This document shows positions 1 through 7,742 of a stretch of 23,397 bases of DNA, piece by piece (position 1 is the first letter of the stretch; each line of letters opens with the position of its first letter). The notes under the pieces were generated by a model. That model saw nothing but the letters and a program-made list of their open reading frames with translations, searched no databases and had not been told where the DNA came from. The DNA is from a virus. Location of the stretch: IMG/VR virus record IMGVR_UViG_3300035665_000249, positions 1 through 23,397 of that record. One strand, written 5' to 3'. A program made the position numbers and the translations under genes.

Positions 1-1907
1 AAGCAACTTCTGGTGCGGCTAGTTACGATGCCTTTGGTGGTGGTGTTCCTGTTGCGGTTAACTACATTGAGGATGTGTTCTCTTGCTTTCTTTACAGCGG
101 CACAAATGCGGCTCAAACGATTACTAATAATATTGACTTGTCTACTTATGGTGGATTGGTTTGGCAAAAACCCCGAACATCTGCTACTAAGCATAGATTA
201 TTTAGCACCAGTATGACATTGGGAAGGTCATTGTCTTCTAATACTATTTTTGCCGAAGATACTGCTGTAAACATAACTTCATATTCCACAACTGGATTTA
301 CTGTAGCCTCACCAATTAGCGATACTGGTACAAATTATGTAACATGGACTTTTCGCAAACAGCCAAAGTTTTTTGACGTTCAAACGTGGACAGGTTCAGG
401 GGCTAACAGAACTATTTCACATGACCTTGGCTCTGTGCCTGCCTGTATTATTGTGAAGTGCATAGACGATGATTTGGCGTGGGCGGTTTATCATAGAAGT
501 TTAGCCAATACGCAATATCTTGTTCTTAACGACACAGCAGCAGCAGCCACAGGTGCAACTTGGTGGAATAGCACAACCCCAACATCCTCAGTCTTTAGCC
601 TTGGTACAAACTCAACTGTTAATGCTTCTGCCAAAACTTATATTGCCTATATCTTTGCCCATGACGCAGGAGGCTTTGGCCTAACTGGTACAGACAATGT
701 GATTTCGTGTGGGTCTTACACGGGCACTGGTTCTACGCTTTCTATCACATTGGGATATGAGCCTCAATGGGTAATGATTAAGCGAACCGATACAACTGCT
801 GATTGGCAAATAATTGACAATATGCGGGGTTGGACAGCAGATGGAGTTTGCCAACGCTTAGTACCTAATACTTCTGCCGCAGAAGCAGGGCCAACAGGTT
901 CAACTTTTTTATTCCCAACAGCAACTGGTTTTGGTTCTGCTGGGTCATCAGCAATCGTTAATGCTAGTGGTGGGACTTACATCTACATAGCCATTCGCAG
1001 AGGCCCGATGAAAGTGCCTACGAGTGGGACTAGTGTTTACGAATCAGGTACTCAATTATCTACATCACCATCATTTGTATCTGGGTTTCCCGTTGATCTT
1101 GCAATGCGTAAATACACAGGTATTAGCGATGGATGGAATCAAGTAACCCGTCTTCAAGGTACTGCAACGCTTGGTTCTGATTCAACTGCGGCAGAAACAA
1201 CTGGTGTAGCTGCTTTTACATTTGATTATCAAACAGGTTGGTCAACGATTAACAGCGCAGATTCTGGAATTAGGTCTTGGATGATGAGGAGAGCGCCATC
1301 GTTTATGGATGTGGTTTGCTATACAGGGACGGGAAGTGCTAGGACTGTTACGCACAACTTGGCGGCAGTGCCTGAGTTAATAATTGTGAAAAGAAGAAGC
1401 GCATCAAATAGTTGGTACATATATAACAGCACTATTGGCGCGGCAAATGCTTTGTTCTTAAATGCAGTAAATGCAAGCACCGCAGATAATGCGGCTTGGA
1501 ATAGCACTTCTCCAACTAACACTGTCTTTACTGTCAATACAGAAAGCGCAGTAAACTTTTCTGGTCAAACCTATGTTGCCTACCTATTTGCCACTTGTGC
1601 AGGTGTTTCTAAAGTAGGCTCATACACAGGCACAGCCACAACACTTCAAGTTGATTGTGGTTTCACAGCGGGTAGCCGTTTCGTTCTCATTAAGCGCACA
1701 GACTCAACTGGTGACTGGTATGTGTGGGACTCAGCACGAGGCATCGTAAGTGGTAATGACAGCTACATTTTGCTAAACACTACAGCCGCTGAAGTAACAA
1801 ACACCGACTACATTGACACCTATAGCGCAGGGTTTGAGATTAGTTCAACTGCGCCAGCCGCCATCAATGCAAGTGGTGGAACATTCATCTTTTTAGCAAT
1901 TGCTTGA
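1..1907 (+). CDS. Tail-fibre-like virion protein, C-terminal part (5' end outside window)
   Basis: The frame is open from base 3, so the gene begins before the window and the GTG at 75 is not its start. About 634 residues are visible. They are built from two module types in the order A1-B1-linker-A2-B2. A modules (about 351-690 and 1285-1610) share a GTGxxRTxxHxLxxVPxxIIVK pattern and a later WNSTxPTxxVF stretch. B modules (about 690-1010 and 1612-1904) share GSYTGT, LIKRTDxTxDW and INASGGTxIxxAIA-type ends. The B pattern is what I remember as DUF7483 of phage virion proteins; that name is from memory. No enzyme motif, signal peptide or membrane segment is visible. A tail-fibre or receptor-binding role is inferred from the Ser/Thr/Gly-rich beta repeats and from the tail chaperone gene just downstream. 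The gene looks clearly AT-richer than the virion genes after 5230. Confidence 0.7.
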   Translation, partial: ATSGAASYDAFGGGVPVAVNYIEDVFSCFLYSGTNAAQTITNNIDLSTYGGLVWQKPRTSATKHRLFSTSMTLGRSLSSNTIFAEDTAVNITSYSTTGFTVASPISDTGTNYVTWTFRKQPKFFDVQTWTGSGANRTISHDLGSVPACIIVKCIDDDLAWAVYHRSLANTQYLVLNDTAAAATGATWWNSTTPTSSVFSLGTNSTVNASAKTYIAYIFAHDAGGFGLTGTDNVISCGSYTGTGSTLSITLGYEPQWVMIKRTDTTADWQIIDNMRGWTADGVCQRLVPNTSAAEAGPTGSTFLFPTATGFGSAGSSAIVNASGGTYIYIAIRRGPMKVPTSGTSVYESGTQLSTSPSFVSGFPVDLAMRKYTGISDGWNQVTRLQGTATLGSDSTAAETTGVAAFTFDYQTGWSTINSADSGIRSWMMRRAPSFMDVVCYTGTGSARTVTHNLAAVPELIIVKRRSASNSWYIYNSTIGAANALFLNAVNASTADNAAWNSTSPTNTVFTVNTESAVNFSGQTYVAYLFATCAGVSKVGSYTGTATTLQVDCGFTAGSRFVLIKRTDSTGDWYVWDSARGIVSGNDSYILLNTTAAEVTNTDYIDTYSAGFEISSTAPAAINASGGTFIFLAIA

Positions 1908-1917
1908 GGTAATCAAA

Positions 1918-2424
1918 ATGCAAATCAGAACAAATAATGGTCAAGTAATGTACGAAGCAGAATTTCGTGCATACACAAAAGCCAATGGTGGCCCATCATG
2001 GGAGACAACAACAACTGAAGTCTTAGAGGCTTTGGGTGCTGATGTAGTCTTTGAAGGCCCACAAGCTACAGGCGGTACTGTTTACCAATACTCTCAAGCC
2101 TCTGGTGTTGAGCAGATTGATGGCAAGTGGTACACAAAGTATATCCTTGGCCCTGTCTTTGTAGATACTACAGATGAGACGGGCAATGTCACATCTGCTG
2201 CCGAGAATGAGGCTGCATATAAAGCCACTAAAGATGCAGAGCAGGCTAAGTCTGTGCGCACAACACGCGACACCAAGCTGGCCGAATGCGACTGGCGCGT
2301 CATCAAGGCTGCTGAGACTGCAACAACATTGGACTCAGCCTGGGCAACTTATCGCCAGGCGCTGCGTGATGTAACTGCCCAGTCTGGATTCCCTTGGACC
2401 ATCACATGGCCTGATGCGCCTTAA
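1918..2424 (+). CDS. Tail fibre assembly chaperone-like protein
   Basis: This encodes 168 residues. The C-terminal 50 or so carry an RDxxLxxCDWxV...WATYRQALRDV...GFPWTITWP pattern, typical of the phage tail assembly chaperone domain at the end of many tail-fibre assembly proteins (Pfam Phage_tail_APC, from memory). Such proteins help fold or attach fibres and need not be in the virion. An in-frame TTG exists at 1900, but ATG 1918 is preferred because a TTGAGGT ribosome site lies 7 bases upstream and just after the fibre gene stop. The fibre-chaperone gene order supports both calls. The N-terminal half is not recognised. Confidence 0.7.
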   Translation: MQIRTNNGQVMYEAEFRAYTKANGGPSWETTTTEVLEALGADVVFEGPQATGGTVYQYSQASGVEQIDGKWYTKYILGPVFVDTTDETGNVTSAAENEAAYKATKDAEQAKSVRTTRDTKLAECDWRVIKAAETATTLDSAWATYRQALRDVTAQSGFPWTITWPDAP

Positions 2425-2430
2425 TGAATC

Positions 2431-2628
2431 ATGGATGCCGATGTTGACAAAAGGCTTGCCGTGCATGAAGCAATCTGCTTAGAGAGATACAACAACATAG
2501 ACAAGTCATTGCGCGATGGGGACAAGCGCATGACGAAGATTGAATATCTTCTCTATGCGGTAATCATTGCCGTGTTGTTTGGACCAGGTGTGGCTGCCGA
2601 ATTCGTCAAGAAGATTTTCGGGCTATGA
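2431..2628 (+). CDS. Small membrane protein, XhlA/holin-like candidate
   Basis: A 65-residue protein with a charged, probably helical N-terminal part (residues 1-36) and one hydrophobic segment near residues 38-54, then a short basic tail. This resembles the layout of XhlA-type haemolysin/holin-associated proteins. It opens the lysis region and overlaps the next small frame by ATGA. No clear Shine-Dalgarno sequence precedes ATG 2431. A role in membrane permeabilisation before endolysin release is inferred from position and topology only. Confidence 0.5.
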   Translation: MDADVDKRLAVHEAICLERYNNIDKSLRDGDKRMTKIEYLLYAVIIAVLFGPGVAAEFVKKIFGL

Positions 2629-2717
2629 AAGACTGGGCCGTGGCAATCATTGCTGCGGTATGCATAACTGTCTTTGTCATTTGGGGCAGTTTTGTCATCA
2701 TTTTGATGTGGCCGTGA
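2625..2717 (+). CDS. 30-residue single-pass membrane peptide
   Basis: This starts at ATG 2625 inside an ATGA overlap with the preceding stop. It encodes M-K-D-W followed by an almost wholly hydrophobic run (residues 5-28) ending in Met-Trp-Pro. Its stop overlaps a GTG start for the next frame. The chain of stop/start overlaps and the clean membrane helix argue that it is real, though very short. A small holin, antiholin or holin accessory is possible; no family is recognised. The ribosome site is weak, so it may depend on translational coupling. Confidence 0.45.
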   Translation: MKDWAVAIIAAVCITVFVIWGSFVIILMWP

Positions 2718-2836
2718 TCTATGCTCTAGTCTTATTAGCAGCTGCCGAATATCGATGCATCAGGTGGACATGGACCGGTGATGTTTACAATCGAAGGGTT
2801 GTTTGCCTTGAATGGAAAAAGGTAGAAAAGAAATGA
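2714..2836 (+). CDS. 40-residue hypothetical protein with hydrophobic N-terminus
   Basis: It starts at GTG 2714, overlapping the stop of the 30-residue peptide, and ends in an ATGA overlap with the next gene. The first 11 residues are hydrophobic (IYALVLLAAA). The rest is Trp-, Arg- and Lys-rich (IRWTWTGDVYNRR, then LEWKKVEKK), so it probably sits at the inner membrane with its basic tail in the cytoplasm. The frame is open further upstream, but that part only shadows the preceding genes. Function is unknown. Confidence 0.45.
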   Translation: MIYALVLLAAAEYRCIRWTWTGDVYNRRVVCLEWKKVEKK

Positions 2837-3336
2837 TTCCCATCGATCCAATGACCGCTTTAGCGGGTATCCAGTCAGCCATCTCAATGGTCAAAAAGGC
2901 AGCAAATGTTGCCAATGACTTAGGCTCACTTGCGCCCATGATTGGCAAACTTTTCGATGCCAAGTCAACTGCTACCAAGGCCATGCTTCAAGCCAAGCAG
3001 TCTGGCAAAGGCTCAAACATGGGGACAGCTTTGCAGATTGAGATGGCCCTAGAGCAGGCCAGAGCCTTTGAGGAAGAGCTGAAAATGCTCTTTATGCAGA
3101 CCGGCAAGATCGATGTCTGGAACAAAATCAAGGCGCGCCAGGCTGAAATGGACCTTGCTGATGCCAAAGAATTGAGCGCTTTAAAAAAGGCAGAAAAAGA
3201 AGCCAAAGCCAAAGAAGATGAAATGAATGAAATTGCCATGATCATTGGCGGTGTGGCTTTTGTTCTGTTTTTGGTGTTCATTGGAGTCAATGAGCTGATG
3301 GAATTCTGTGCCACAACAAGAAGGTGTGGTCGGTGA
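2833..3336 (+). CDS. Coiled-coil protein with C-terminal membrane anchor
   Basis: The 167 residues include a helical Ala/Lys-rich N-terminal half, a Lys/Glu/Ala-rich likely coiled coil at about 98-132, a hydrophobic segment at about 135-152 and a short Cys/Arg tail. ATG 2833 is chosen because it forms an ATGA overlap with the upstream stop and has an AAAAAGGT sequence upstream; the frame also has an ATG at 2812. It lies between small membrane-protein genes in the lysis region. It could be lysis-associated or a membrane-attached virion component. No family is recognised. Confidence 0.55.
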   Translation: MIPIDPMTALAGIQSAISMVKKAANVANDLGSLAPMIGKLFDAKSTATKAMLQAKQSGKGSNMGTALQIEMALEQARAFEEELKMLFMQTGKIDVWNKIKARQAEMDLADAKELSALKKAEKEAKAKEDEMNEIAMIIGGVAFVLFLVFIGVNELMEFCATTRRCGR

Positions 3337-3488
3337 ATGAGTATCAAAAGACCTTTGACCTATGCCTCAAGATATTCGTTTACGGGTGTGTGGCTTTATA
3401 TGCCCTTGGCTTTCTCAAATTTTTGCCGGATGACTTGTCGGACCGGATCGTTAATTTACTGCTGGGTAGAATAGGATTAGGCAAATGA
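3333..3488 (+). CDS. 51-residue small membrane protein
   Basis: It starts at GTG 3333 within a GTGA overlap with the preceding stop and ends in an ATGA overlap with the lipoprotein gene. A GAAGG ribosome site lies about 8-10 bases before the GTG. Residues about 13-31 are a membrane-helix candidate (IFVYGCVALYALGFLKF), followed by an acidic DD and a Leu-rich amphipathic end. The coupled overlaps on both sides support translation. It may be a holin component; function is inferred only from neighbours. Confidence 0.5.
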   Translation: MNEYQKTFDLCLKIFVYGCVALYALGFLKFLPDDLSDRIVNLLLGRIGLGK

Positions 3489-3676
3489 GATATCTATTGC
3501 TTCTTTTACTGCTGACTGGCTGCGAAGATCGCTACAGGTACAAGTGCCAGAATCCTGACCATTTCCATGCGCCAGAGTGCCAGAAGCCAAAGTGTCTATT
3601 CACTCAGCAATGTCCAGAGTATCTGGTCGCACCCATACTGGAGAAAAAAGTTGATGAAGTTAAACCTAACAACTGA
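3485..3676 (+). CDS. Small lipoprotein
   Basis: A 63-residue protein starting M-R-Y then seven Leu and T-G-C. This is a compact signal peptide with a lipobox whose Cys is residue 13, so the mature product should be a lipid-anchored protein of about 51 residues. The mature part contains six Cys besides charged residues, and disulfides are plausible in the periplasm. It overlaps the upstream gene by ATGA and the next gene by 23 bases. It could be an extra outer-membrane lysis protein, an anti-superinfection lipoprotein or an entry-exclusion factor; the sequence does not decide. Confidence 0.6.
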   Translation: MRYLLLLLLLTGCEDRYRYKCQNPDHFHAPECQKPKCLFTQQCPEYLVAPILEKKVDEVKPNN

Positions 3677-4163
3677 AGAGATCGAGGTCAGGGTCTGGGG
3701 CTTTGTGGTCATTGCGGTGACTTGCATTCTCTGCTTCATTGTGGTGGCGCTTTTGTACTCAGTGACCTTTGTCACCCAGCCCATCAAATCAATGGCCCCC
3801 ATTGACCAGGCATATACAAAGATGCTGAACGATATCGTTCTATTGATTGTGGGTGGCATTGGCGCGGTTATGGGTAAGAAGGCTGTGGGGACTGCCGCCA
3901 AGGCTTTTGGTGGCCAACAATCCATGCAGCCGATGTGTCAGCCAATGCAAGGCTACGGCCAGTATGGCTACAGCAACAATCACGGCTTTAACGCAAGCAC
4001 CAATGGCATCCCCAATCAGCCATTTGGTGCAATGCCCAAGTGGACCAACCCAGAGCTTGACGAGTCTTGGACCCCTGGCCCACCACCCACAACGCCACCA
4101 GAGCATCTTGAGGATGACCATGAGCGCGAGCAATTGGCAGCGGCCAGACAGGAGACTGATTGA
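3654..4163 (+). CDS. Two-helix membrane protein, holin candidate
   Basis: The 169 residues have two hydrophobic segments, at about 14-37 and 60-74, joined by a short loop. A long Gln/Gly/Asn- then Pro-rich tail follows, ending in a charged cluster. ATG 3654 is chosen for its GGAGAAA ribosome site; longer in-frame starts shadow the lipoprotein gene. Its place directly before Rz/Rz1 and the endolysin makes it the best holin candidate here. The long soluble tail is unusual for a small holin, so a different membrane function is possible. Confidence 0.5.
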   Translation: MKLNLTTEEIEVRVWGFVVIAVTCILCFIVVALLYSVTFVTQPIKSMAPIDQAYTKMLNDIVLLIVGGIGAVMGKKAVGTAAKAFGGQQSMQPMCQPMQGYGQYGYSNNHGFNASTNGIPNQPFGAMPKWTNPELDESWTPGPPPTTPPEHLEDDHEREQLAAARQETD

Positions 4164-4639
4164 TGTTACCAATACCCTTACCCTGGCTCATTGTTGGCGT
4201 CTTGGTCTCATTATTCGGTACATACCGAGTGGGCCACCACTACGGGTGGCTAGAGCGAGACAATGACATGAAGATTGCCATTGCCAAAAAGAACGATGAG
4301 GCCAGAGCCAAAGAGGCAGAGCTTGGCACTAAGTTGATTGACCAGGAAACGAAACTCAGAAAGGCCCAAGATGATGTCAAGAAAAAACAGTCTGCTATGC
4401 ATGAGCTTGCTAGGACTGGCCGGCTGCGCCTCCCAGCCCCAAGTTGTCCACAAGCCAGTCCAAGTGCCACCATTACCATTGGAAATCCACAACCCAGCCA
4501 GCCCGATGAAAGCGAACTTGAGCGACAGACTATTGCAACTCTTATCGACCTCGCAGCCGAAGGAGACAAAGCAATCACCAAGCTCAACGCCTGCGTCAGC
4601 GCCTACAACGAAGTGAGGAGCATAGTCAATGGTCAATAG
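4163..4639 (+). CDS. Rz: Rz-like inner-membrane spanin
   Basis: A 158-residue protein with one N-terminal membrane helix (about 8-25), then a charged Ala/Lys/Glu-rich helical region (about 30-85) that should form a periplasmic coiled coil, and a Pro/Ser-rich part before a helical end. This is the i-spanin layout: it links the inner membrane to the o-spanin and drives outer-membrane disruption in the last lysis step. ATG 4163 overlaps the previous stop as TGATG. The whole Rz1 gene lies inside it in the +1 frame, and the endolysin ATG at 4629 overlaps its 3' end. Confidence 0.75.
   Translation: MLPIPLPWLIVGVLVSLFGTYRVGHHYGWLERDNDMKIAIAKKNDEARAKEAELGTKLIDQETKLRKAQDDVKKKQSAMHELARTGRLRLPAPSCPQASPSATITIGNPQPSQPDESELERQTIATLIDLAAEGDKAITKLNACVSAYNEVRSIVNGQ
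4371..4616 (+). CDS. Rz1: Rz1-like outer-membrane spanin lipoprotein, embedded in Rz
   Basis: This 81-residue frame lies entirely within Rz, offset by +1. It starts M-M-S-R-K-N, has a hydrophobic stretch, then the lipobox L-A-G-C with Cys at residue 19, as expected for an outer-membrane lipoprotein. The mature part is Pro-rich near its start (PVQVPPLPLEIHNP), a hallmark of o-spanins. An AGAAAGG ribosome site is 6 bases before ATG 4371 and 9 before ATG 4374, so either may be used; a TTG at 4338 is less likely. Nested Rz/Rz1 genes are well known from lambda-like and T7-like phages. Confidence 0.8.
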   Translation: MMSRKNSLLCMSLLGLAGCASQPQVVHKPVQVPPLPLEIHNPASPMKANLSDRLLQLLSTSQPKETKQSPSSTPASAPTTK

Positions 4640-5222
4640 TGAGCAATTAGCACGGCTGCACATTGGCCCAGAGTGGGTCGATGCGCTTAATGAGACTTTT
4701 CAGCGCTTTGACATTTCAACGCCCCTGCGCCAGGCTGCCTTTATTGGTCAGTGTGGCCATGAGTGTGGCAATTTTAAAATACTTCAAGAGGGTCTGTCAT
4801 ATTCTGCTGCCGGACTGATGAAGACATGGCCCAAGCGCTTTGATGCTGAAAAGGCCCAAGCCTGCCAGCGAAATCCAAAGCTCATTGCCAATACTGTTTA
4901 CGCAAATCGGATGGGCAACCGAGATGAAGCCTCTGGGGATGGGTATCGTTTTCGCGGCAGGGGTTGCATCCAATTGACAGGCTCTAGCTCGTATTTTCAC
5001 GCTGGCAAGGCCTTGGGTGTTGACTTCTGGGCAAACCCCGATCTTGTGGCTACACCTCAGTATGCTGCCCTGACTGCGGGTTGGTTTTGGGACACCCACA
5101 AGCTCAACCAGTATGCGGACTCCCAAGACTATAAAACCTTAACCAAGAAGATCAATGGCGGCTTTATTGGTCTGGATGATCGGATCAAACACATCAACCA
5201 TGCGCTGTCTGTCCTGACATAA
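4629..5222 (+). CDS. GH19 chitinase-type endolysin
   Basis: The 197 residues match phage glycoside hydrolase family 19 lysozymes. An FIGQCGHECGNF motif places a likely catalytic Glu at residue 45, followed by LSYSAAGLMKTWPKRF, YANRMGNRDEASGDG and YRFRGRGCIQLTG at about 91-117. It should cleave peptidoglycan glycan strands. No signal peptide or SAR helix is seen, so export should depend on a holin. ATG 4629 has a GAGGAG ribosome site 8 bases upstream and overlaps the Rz stop. Length is usual for a single-domain member without a separate wall-binding domain. Confidence 0.9.
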   Translation: MVNSEQLARLHIGPEWVDALNETFQRFDISTPLRQAAFIGQCGHECGNFKILQEGLSYSAAGLMKTWPKRFDAEKAQACQRNPKLIANTVYANRMGNRDEASGDGYRFRGRGCIQLTGSSSYFHAGKALGVDFWANPDLVATPQYAALTAGWFWDTHKLNQYADSQDYKTLTKKINGGFIGLDDRIKHINHALSVLT

Positions 5223-5229
5223 TTAGCCC

Positions 5230-5880
5230 ATGGCCAGCCAAACACAACAACTTGAGAATCCAGCTCCACCAGGACTCGGTTATCCGACCGAGACCTATGA
5301 GCGCAGGCATTTCAATGAAAACAATGGTGCATTGACTGTTTACTTTAAGAAACTGTCATTTGTGCTTGGTTCTTTGTTTGGGCCAAGGGGCGGTCGGTTT
5401 ATGAATAACCCCCATGGGGCTTTCCAAGATTCGACAGACCAGACTGCGGCCAGCACCACAGCGGCCTATGCAGTCACATTTAACACCACAGACTTTTCCA
5501 ATGGCGTGACAATAGCCAGTAACTCTCGGATCACTGTGGCCGATGCCGGAATCTGGAACTTGCAGTTTTCCATTCAGTTTAAGAACACCAGCAATGATGG
5601 TCAGGATGTTGACATCTGGTTTCGCAAGAATGGGACAAACATTGATAATTCAAATAGCAGATTTCACTTGTCACAAAGAAAATCGGCAGGCGACCCAAGC
5701 CATTTGATTGCAGCCATGAACTTCTTTGTAAGTATGGACAGCGCAGACTATATTGAGATAATGTGGCGTACCACAAGCACTGCTGTAAGTTTGGAACATT
5801 TCAGCACTAGCACCAGCCCAACACGACCAGCAGTGCCATCGGCCATCGTCACGATGAGCTTTGTGTCTAACATTACATAA
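5230..5880 (+). CDS. C1q/TNF-like jelly-roll virion protein
   Basis: The 216 residues have a soluble N-terminal part (1-75) and a C-terminal domain. The latter's alternating strands, with GIWNLQFSIQF, VDIWFRKNGT and a SADYIEIMWR segment, look like a C1q/TNF-type jelly roll as seen in phage minor tail or head-fibre proteins. It lies 7 bases after the endolysin and 8 before the gp10-like gene. No good Shine-Dalgarno sequence precedes ATG 5230. It may trimerise and bind surfaces; the family call is by pattern only. Confidence 0.55.
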   Translation: MASQTQQLENPAPPGLGYPTETYERRHFNENNGALTVYFKKLSFVLGSLFGPRGGRFMNNPHGAFQDSTDQTAASTTAAYAVTFNTTDFSNGVTIASNSRITVADAGIWNLQFSIQFKNTSNDGQDVDIWFRKNGTNIDNSNSRFHLSQRKSAGDPSHLIAAMNFFVSMDSADYIEIMWRTTSTAVSLEHFSTSTSPTRPAVPSAIVTMSFVSNIT

Positions 5881-5888
5881 TTGTCATC

Positions 5889-7367
5889 ATGTACATACCT
5901 CTTAAATTACCTCCAGGTGTTTTCCGAAATGGTACTGAATACCAGGCAGCAGGCCGCTGGTATGACGCAAACCTAGTGCGCTGGTATGAAGGGACACTGC
6001 GCCCCATCAATGGATGGCGCACCAGGTCAAGCTCACAGATGTCTGGCTCATGTCGAGGCATCATCACTTGGCGCGATAACAGTGGCAACCGATACATTGG
6101 CGCTGGAACACATTCCAAGCTCTATGCCATGAATGAGGCTGGGACACTCAAAGACATTACGCCCACAGGCTTCACAAGCGGTTACGCTAGCTCCACAGTG
6201 CTGACAGGCTATGGTTACAGCACCTATGGCACATTTGCCTATGGCGTGGCACGGCCTGACACTGGGACACCCATTGCAGCCACCACCTGGTCACTCGATA
6301 CATGGGGCGAGTATTTGATTGCTTGCTCTAGCACCGATGGCAAGCTCTATGAGTGGCAATTAGGTTTTTCAACACCCACATTGGCAGCGGCCATTGCCAA
6401 TGCGCCAGTCAATAACAAGGCGGTTTTAGTCACCCAAGAGCGCATTATCTTTGCCCTTGGCGCTGGTGGAAACCCACGCAAGGTGCAGTGGTGCGACCAA
6501 GAAAACAATACCCTTTGGACACCAGCAGGCGACAACCTTGCAGGCGACTATGACTTGGCCAGCCCTGGCACATTGATCGCTGGCAAGCGGGTCAAGGGTG
6601 TCAATCTACTGTTTACCGATGTGGATGTCCACACGGCCCAGTATGTTGGCGCTCCATTTGTTTATGGCTTTGAGAAGGCGGCAAGTGGGTGCGGCCTCAT
6701 TTCGGCCCAGGCTGTGGCGGCCATTGACACTGCTGCCATTTGGATGAGCAATTCTGGCTTCTGGATATATGACGGCTATGTCAAACCACTGCCAAGTGAT
6801 GTGTCAGATTACATTTTTGCCAATATCAACTTTGCCCAGGCATCTAAGATTTATGCGGTCCATGTCAGTAAATTTGGTGAAATCTGGTGGTTTTACCCAA
6901 GTGCAGCCAGCAATGAGAATGACAGCTATGTCACTTTCAACTACCGCGAAAACCACTGGAACATTGGCACATTGGCCCGAACTGCTGGGGTTGACGCTGG
7001 TGTTTACACATACCCTTTGATGGTCTCAAGCACTGGCTATATCTACGAGCATGAGGTCGGGTTTAACTATGACAGCGCCAGCCTTTACGCTGAGTCTGGA
7101 CCAGTCCAATTGGGCAATGGCGACAACATCATGTCTGTGCGCCAAGTTGTCCCAGATGAGCAAACGCTAGGTGAGGCGGTGGTTTCATTCAAAACCCGCA
7201 ATTACCCGACAGGCACACAATCGTCATTTGGACCATATACGGCAGCCAACCCGACTTCAGTCCGGTTTTCTGGCCGTCAAGTCAATATGAAGGTGACTGG
7301 CAACACTTTGGCCGACTGGCGCATTGGCGTGATGAGGCTTGACGCTGTGCCAGCTGGTAAGCGATGA
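5889..7367 (+). CDS. P22 gp10-like tail hub / DNA stabilisation protein candidate
   Basis: The 492 residues are rich in Gly, Trp and Tyr, with repeated short strand patterns (RGIITWRDNSGNRYIGAGT, DTWGEYLIACSSTDGKLYEW, TERIIFALG-like and WMSNSGFWIYDG segments), suggesting a beta-propeller. The end has VRFSGRQVNMKV then DWRIGVMRLDAVPAGKR. This layout and length fit the phage stabilisation/tail-hub family that includes P22 gp10 (472 residues), which plugs the portal and joins tail parts. The match is by pattern rather than alignment, so the exact role is uncertain. It overlaps the next gene by ATGA. Confidence 0.55.
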   Translation: MYIPLKLPPGVFRNGTEYQAAGRWYDANLVRWYEGTLRPINGWRTRSSSQMSGSCRGIITWRDNSGNRYIGAGTHSKLYAMNEAGTLKDITPTGFTSGYASSTVLTGYGYSTYGTFAYGVARPDTGTPIAATTWSLDTWGEYLIACSSTDGKLYEWQLGFSTPTLAAAIANAPVNNKAVLVTQERIIFALGAGGNPRKVQWCDQENNTLWTPAGDNLAGDYDLASPGTLIAGKRVKGVNLLFTDVDVHTAQYVGAPFVYGFEKAASGCGLISAQAVAAIDTAAIWMSNSGFWIYDGYVKPLPSDVSDYIFANINFAQASKIYAVHVSKFGEIWWFYPSAASNENDSYVTFNYRENHWNIGTLARTAGVDAGVYTYPLMVSSTGYIYEHEVGFNYDSASLYAESGPVQLGNGDNIMSVRQVVPDEQTLGEAVVSFKTRNYPTGTQSSFGPYTAANPTSVRFSGRQVNMKVTGNTLADWRIGVMRLDAVPAGKR

Positions 7368-7732
7368 GTGATAAAGAGCATTTGGAAAGACTGCGCCATC
7401 ATGTGGAGGCGGCATTAGAATACTCCGGAGGCACACATAATTTTGACGATGTCGCTGAGATGGTTGAGGATCACAGATTACAGTTGTGGCCGGCCAAGGA
7501 CTCGGTGGTATTGACAGAGATCATTGTCTATCCCAGGCTAAAGAATTTGCATTATTTTCTGGCTGGTGGCGACCTAGATGAACTCTCAAGGATGAGACCA
7601 TTGATCGAATCCTGGGGCAAATCAGTTGGTTGCACCAGGGTGACTTTGGCAGGCCGAAGAGGCTGGGCAAAGACATTTTTGAAAGACGAAGGTTACAGCC
7701 CACAATGGTCTGTAATGGCAAAGGAACTTTAG
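7364..7732 (+). CDS. GNAT-fold-like phage protein
   Basis: A 122-residue protein resembling the short acetyltransferase-fold proteins found among podovirus head/tail and ejection genes, of which T7 gp13 is the known example. Visible features are a helical start, a LTEIIVYPRLKNLHYFLAGG strand-turn segment at about 46-65 and an RVTLAGRRGWAKTFLKDEGY segment at about 93-112, reminiscent of the GNAT C-terminal motif. Acetyl-CoA binding residues are not evident, so it may be non-enzymatic. It is coupled to the upstream gene by ATGA. Confidence 0.5.
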   Translation: MSDKEHLERLRHHVEAALEYSGGTHNFDDVAEMVEDHRLQLWPAKDSVVLTEIIVYPRLKNLHYFLAGGDLDELSRMRPLIESWGKSVGCTRVTLAGRRGWAKTFLKDEGYSPQWSVMAKEL

Positions 7733-7742
7733 GGGAATAAAT

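Noticed and set aside
2988-3347. 119-codon minus-strand open frame
   Set aside because: It is antisense to the coiled-coil membrane protein gene, has low-complexity Ser/Ala composition and no ribosome site; the sense gene is coupled to its neighbours.
3840-4172. 110-codon minus-strand open frame
   Set aside because: It is opposite the two-helix membrane protein and Rz start; composition and lack of context suggest a chance frame.
4250-4663. 137-codon minus-strand frame opposite Rz/Rz1
   Set aside because: Three frames are open here because Rz and Rz1 already overlap; the minus frame lacks a ribosome site or family pattern.
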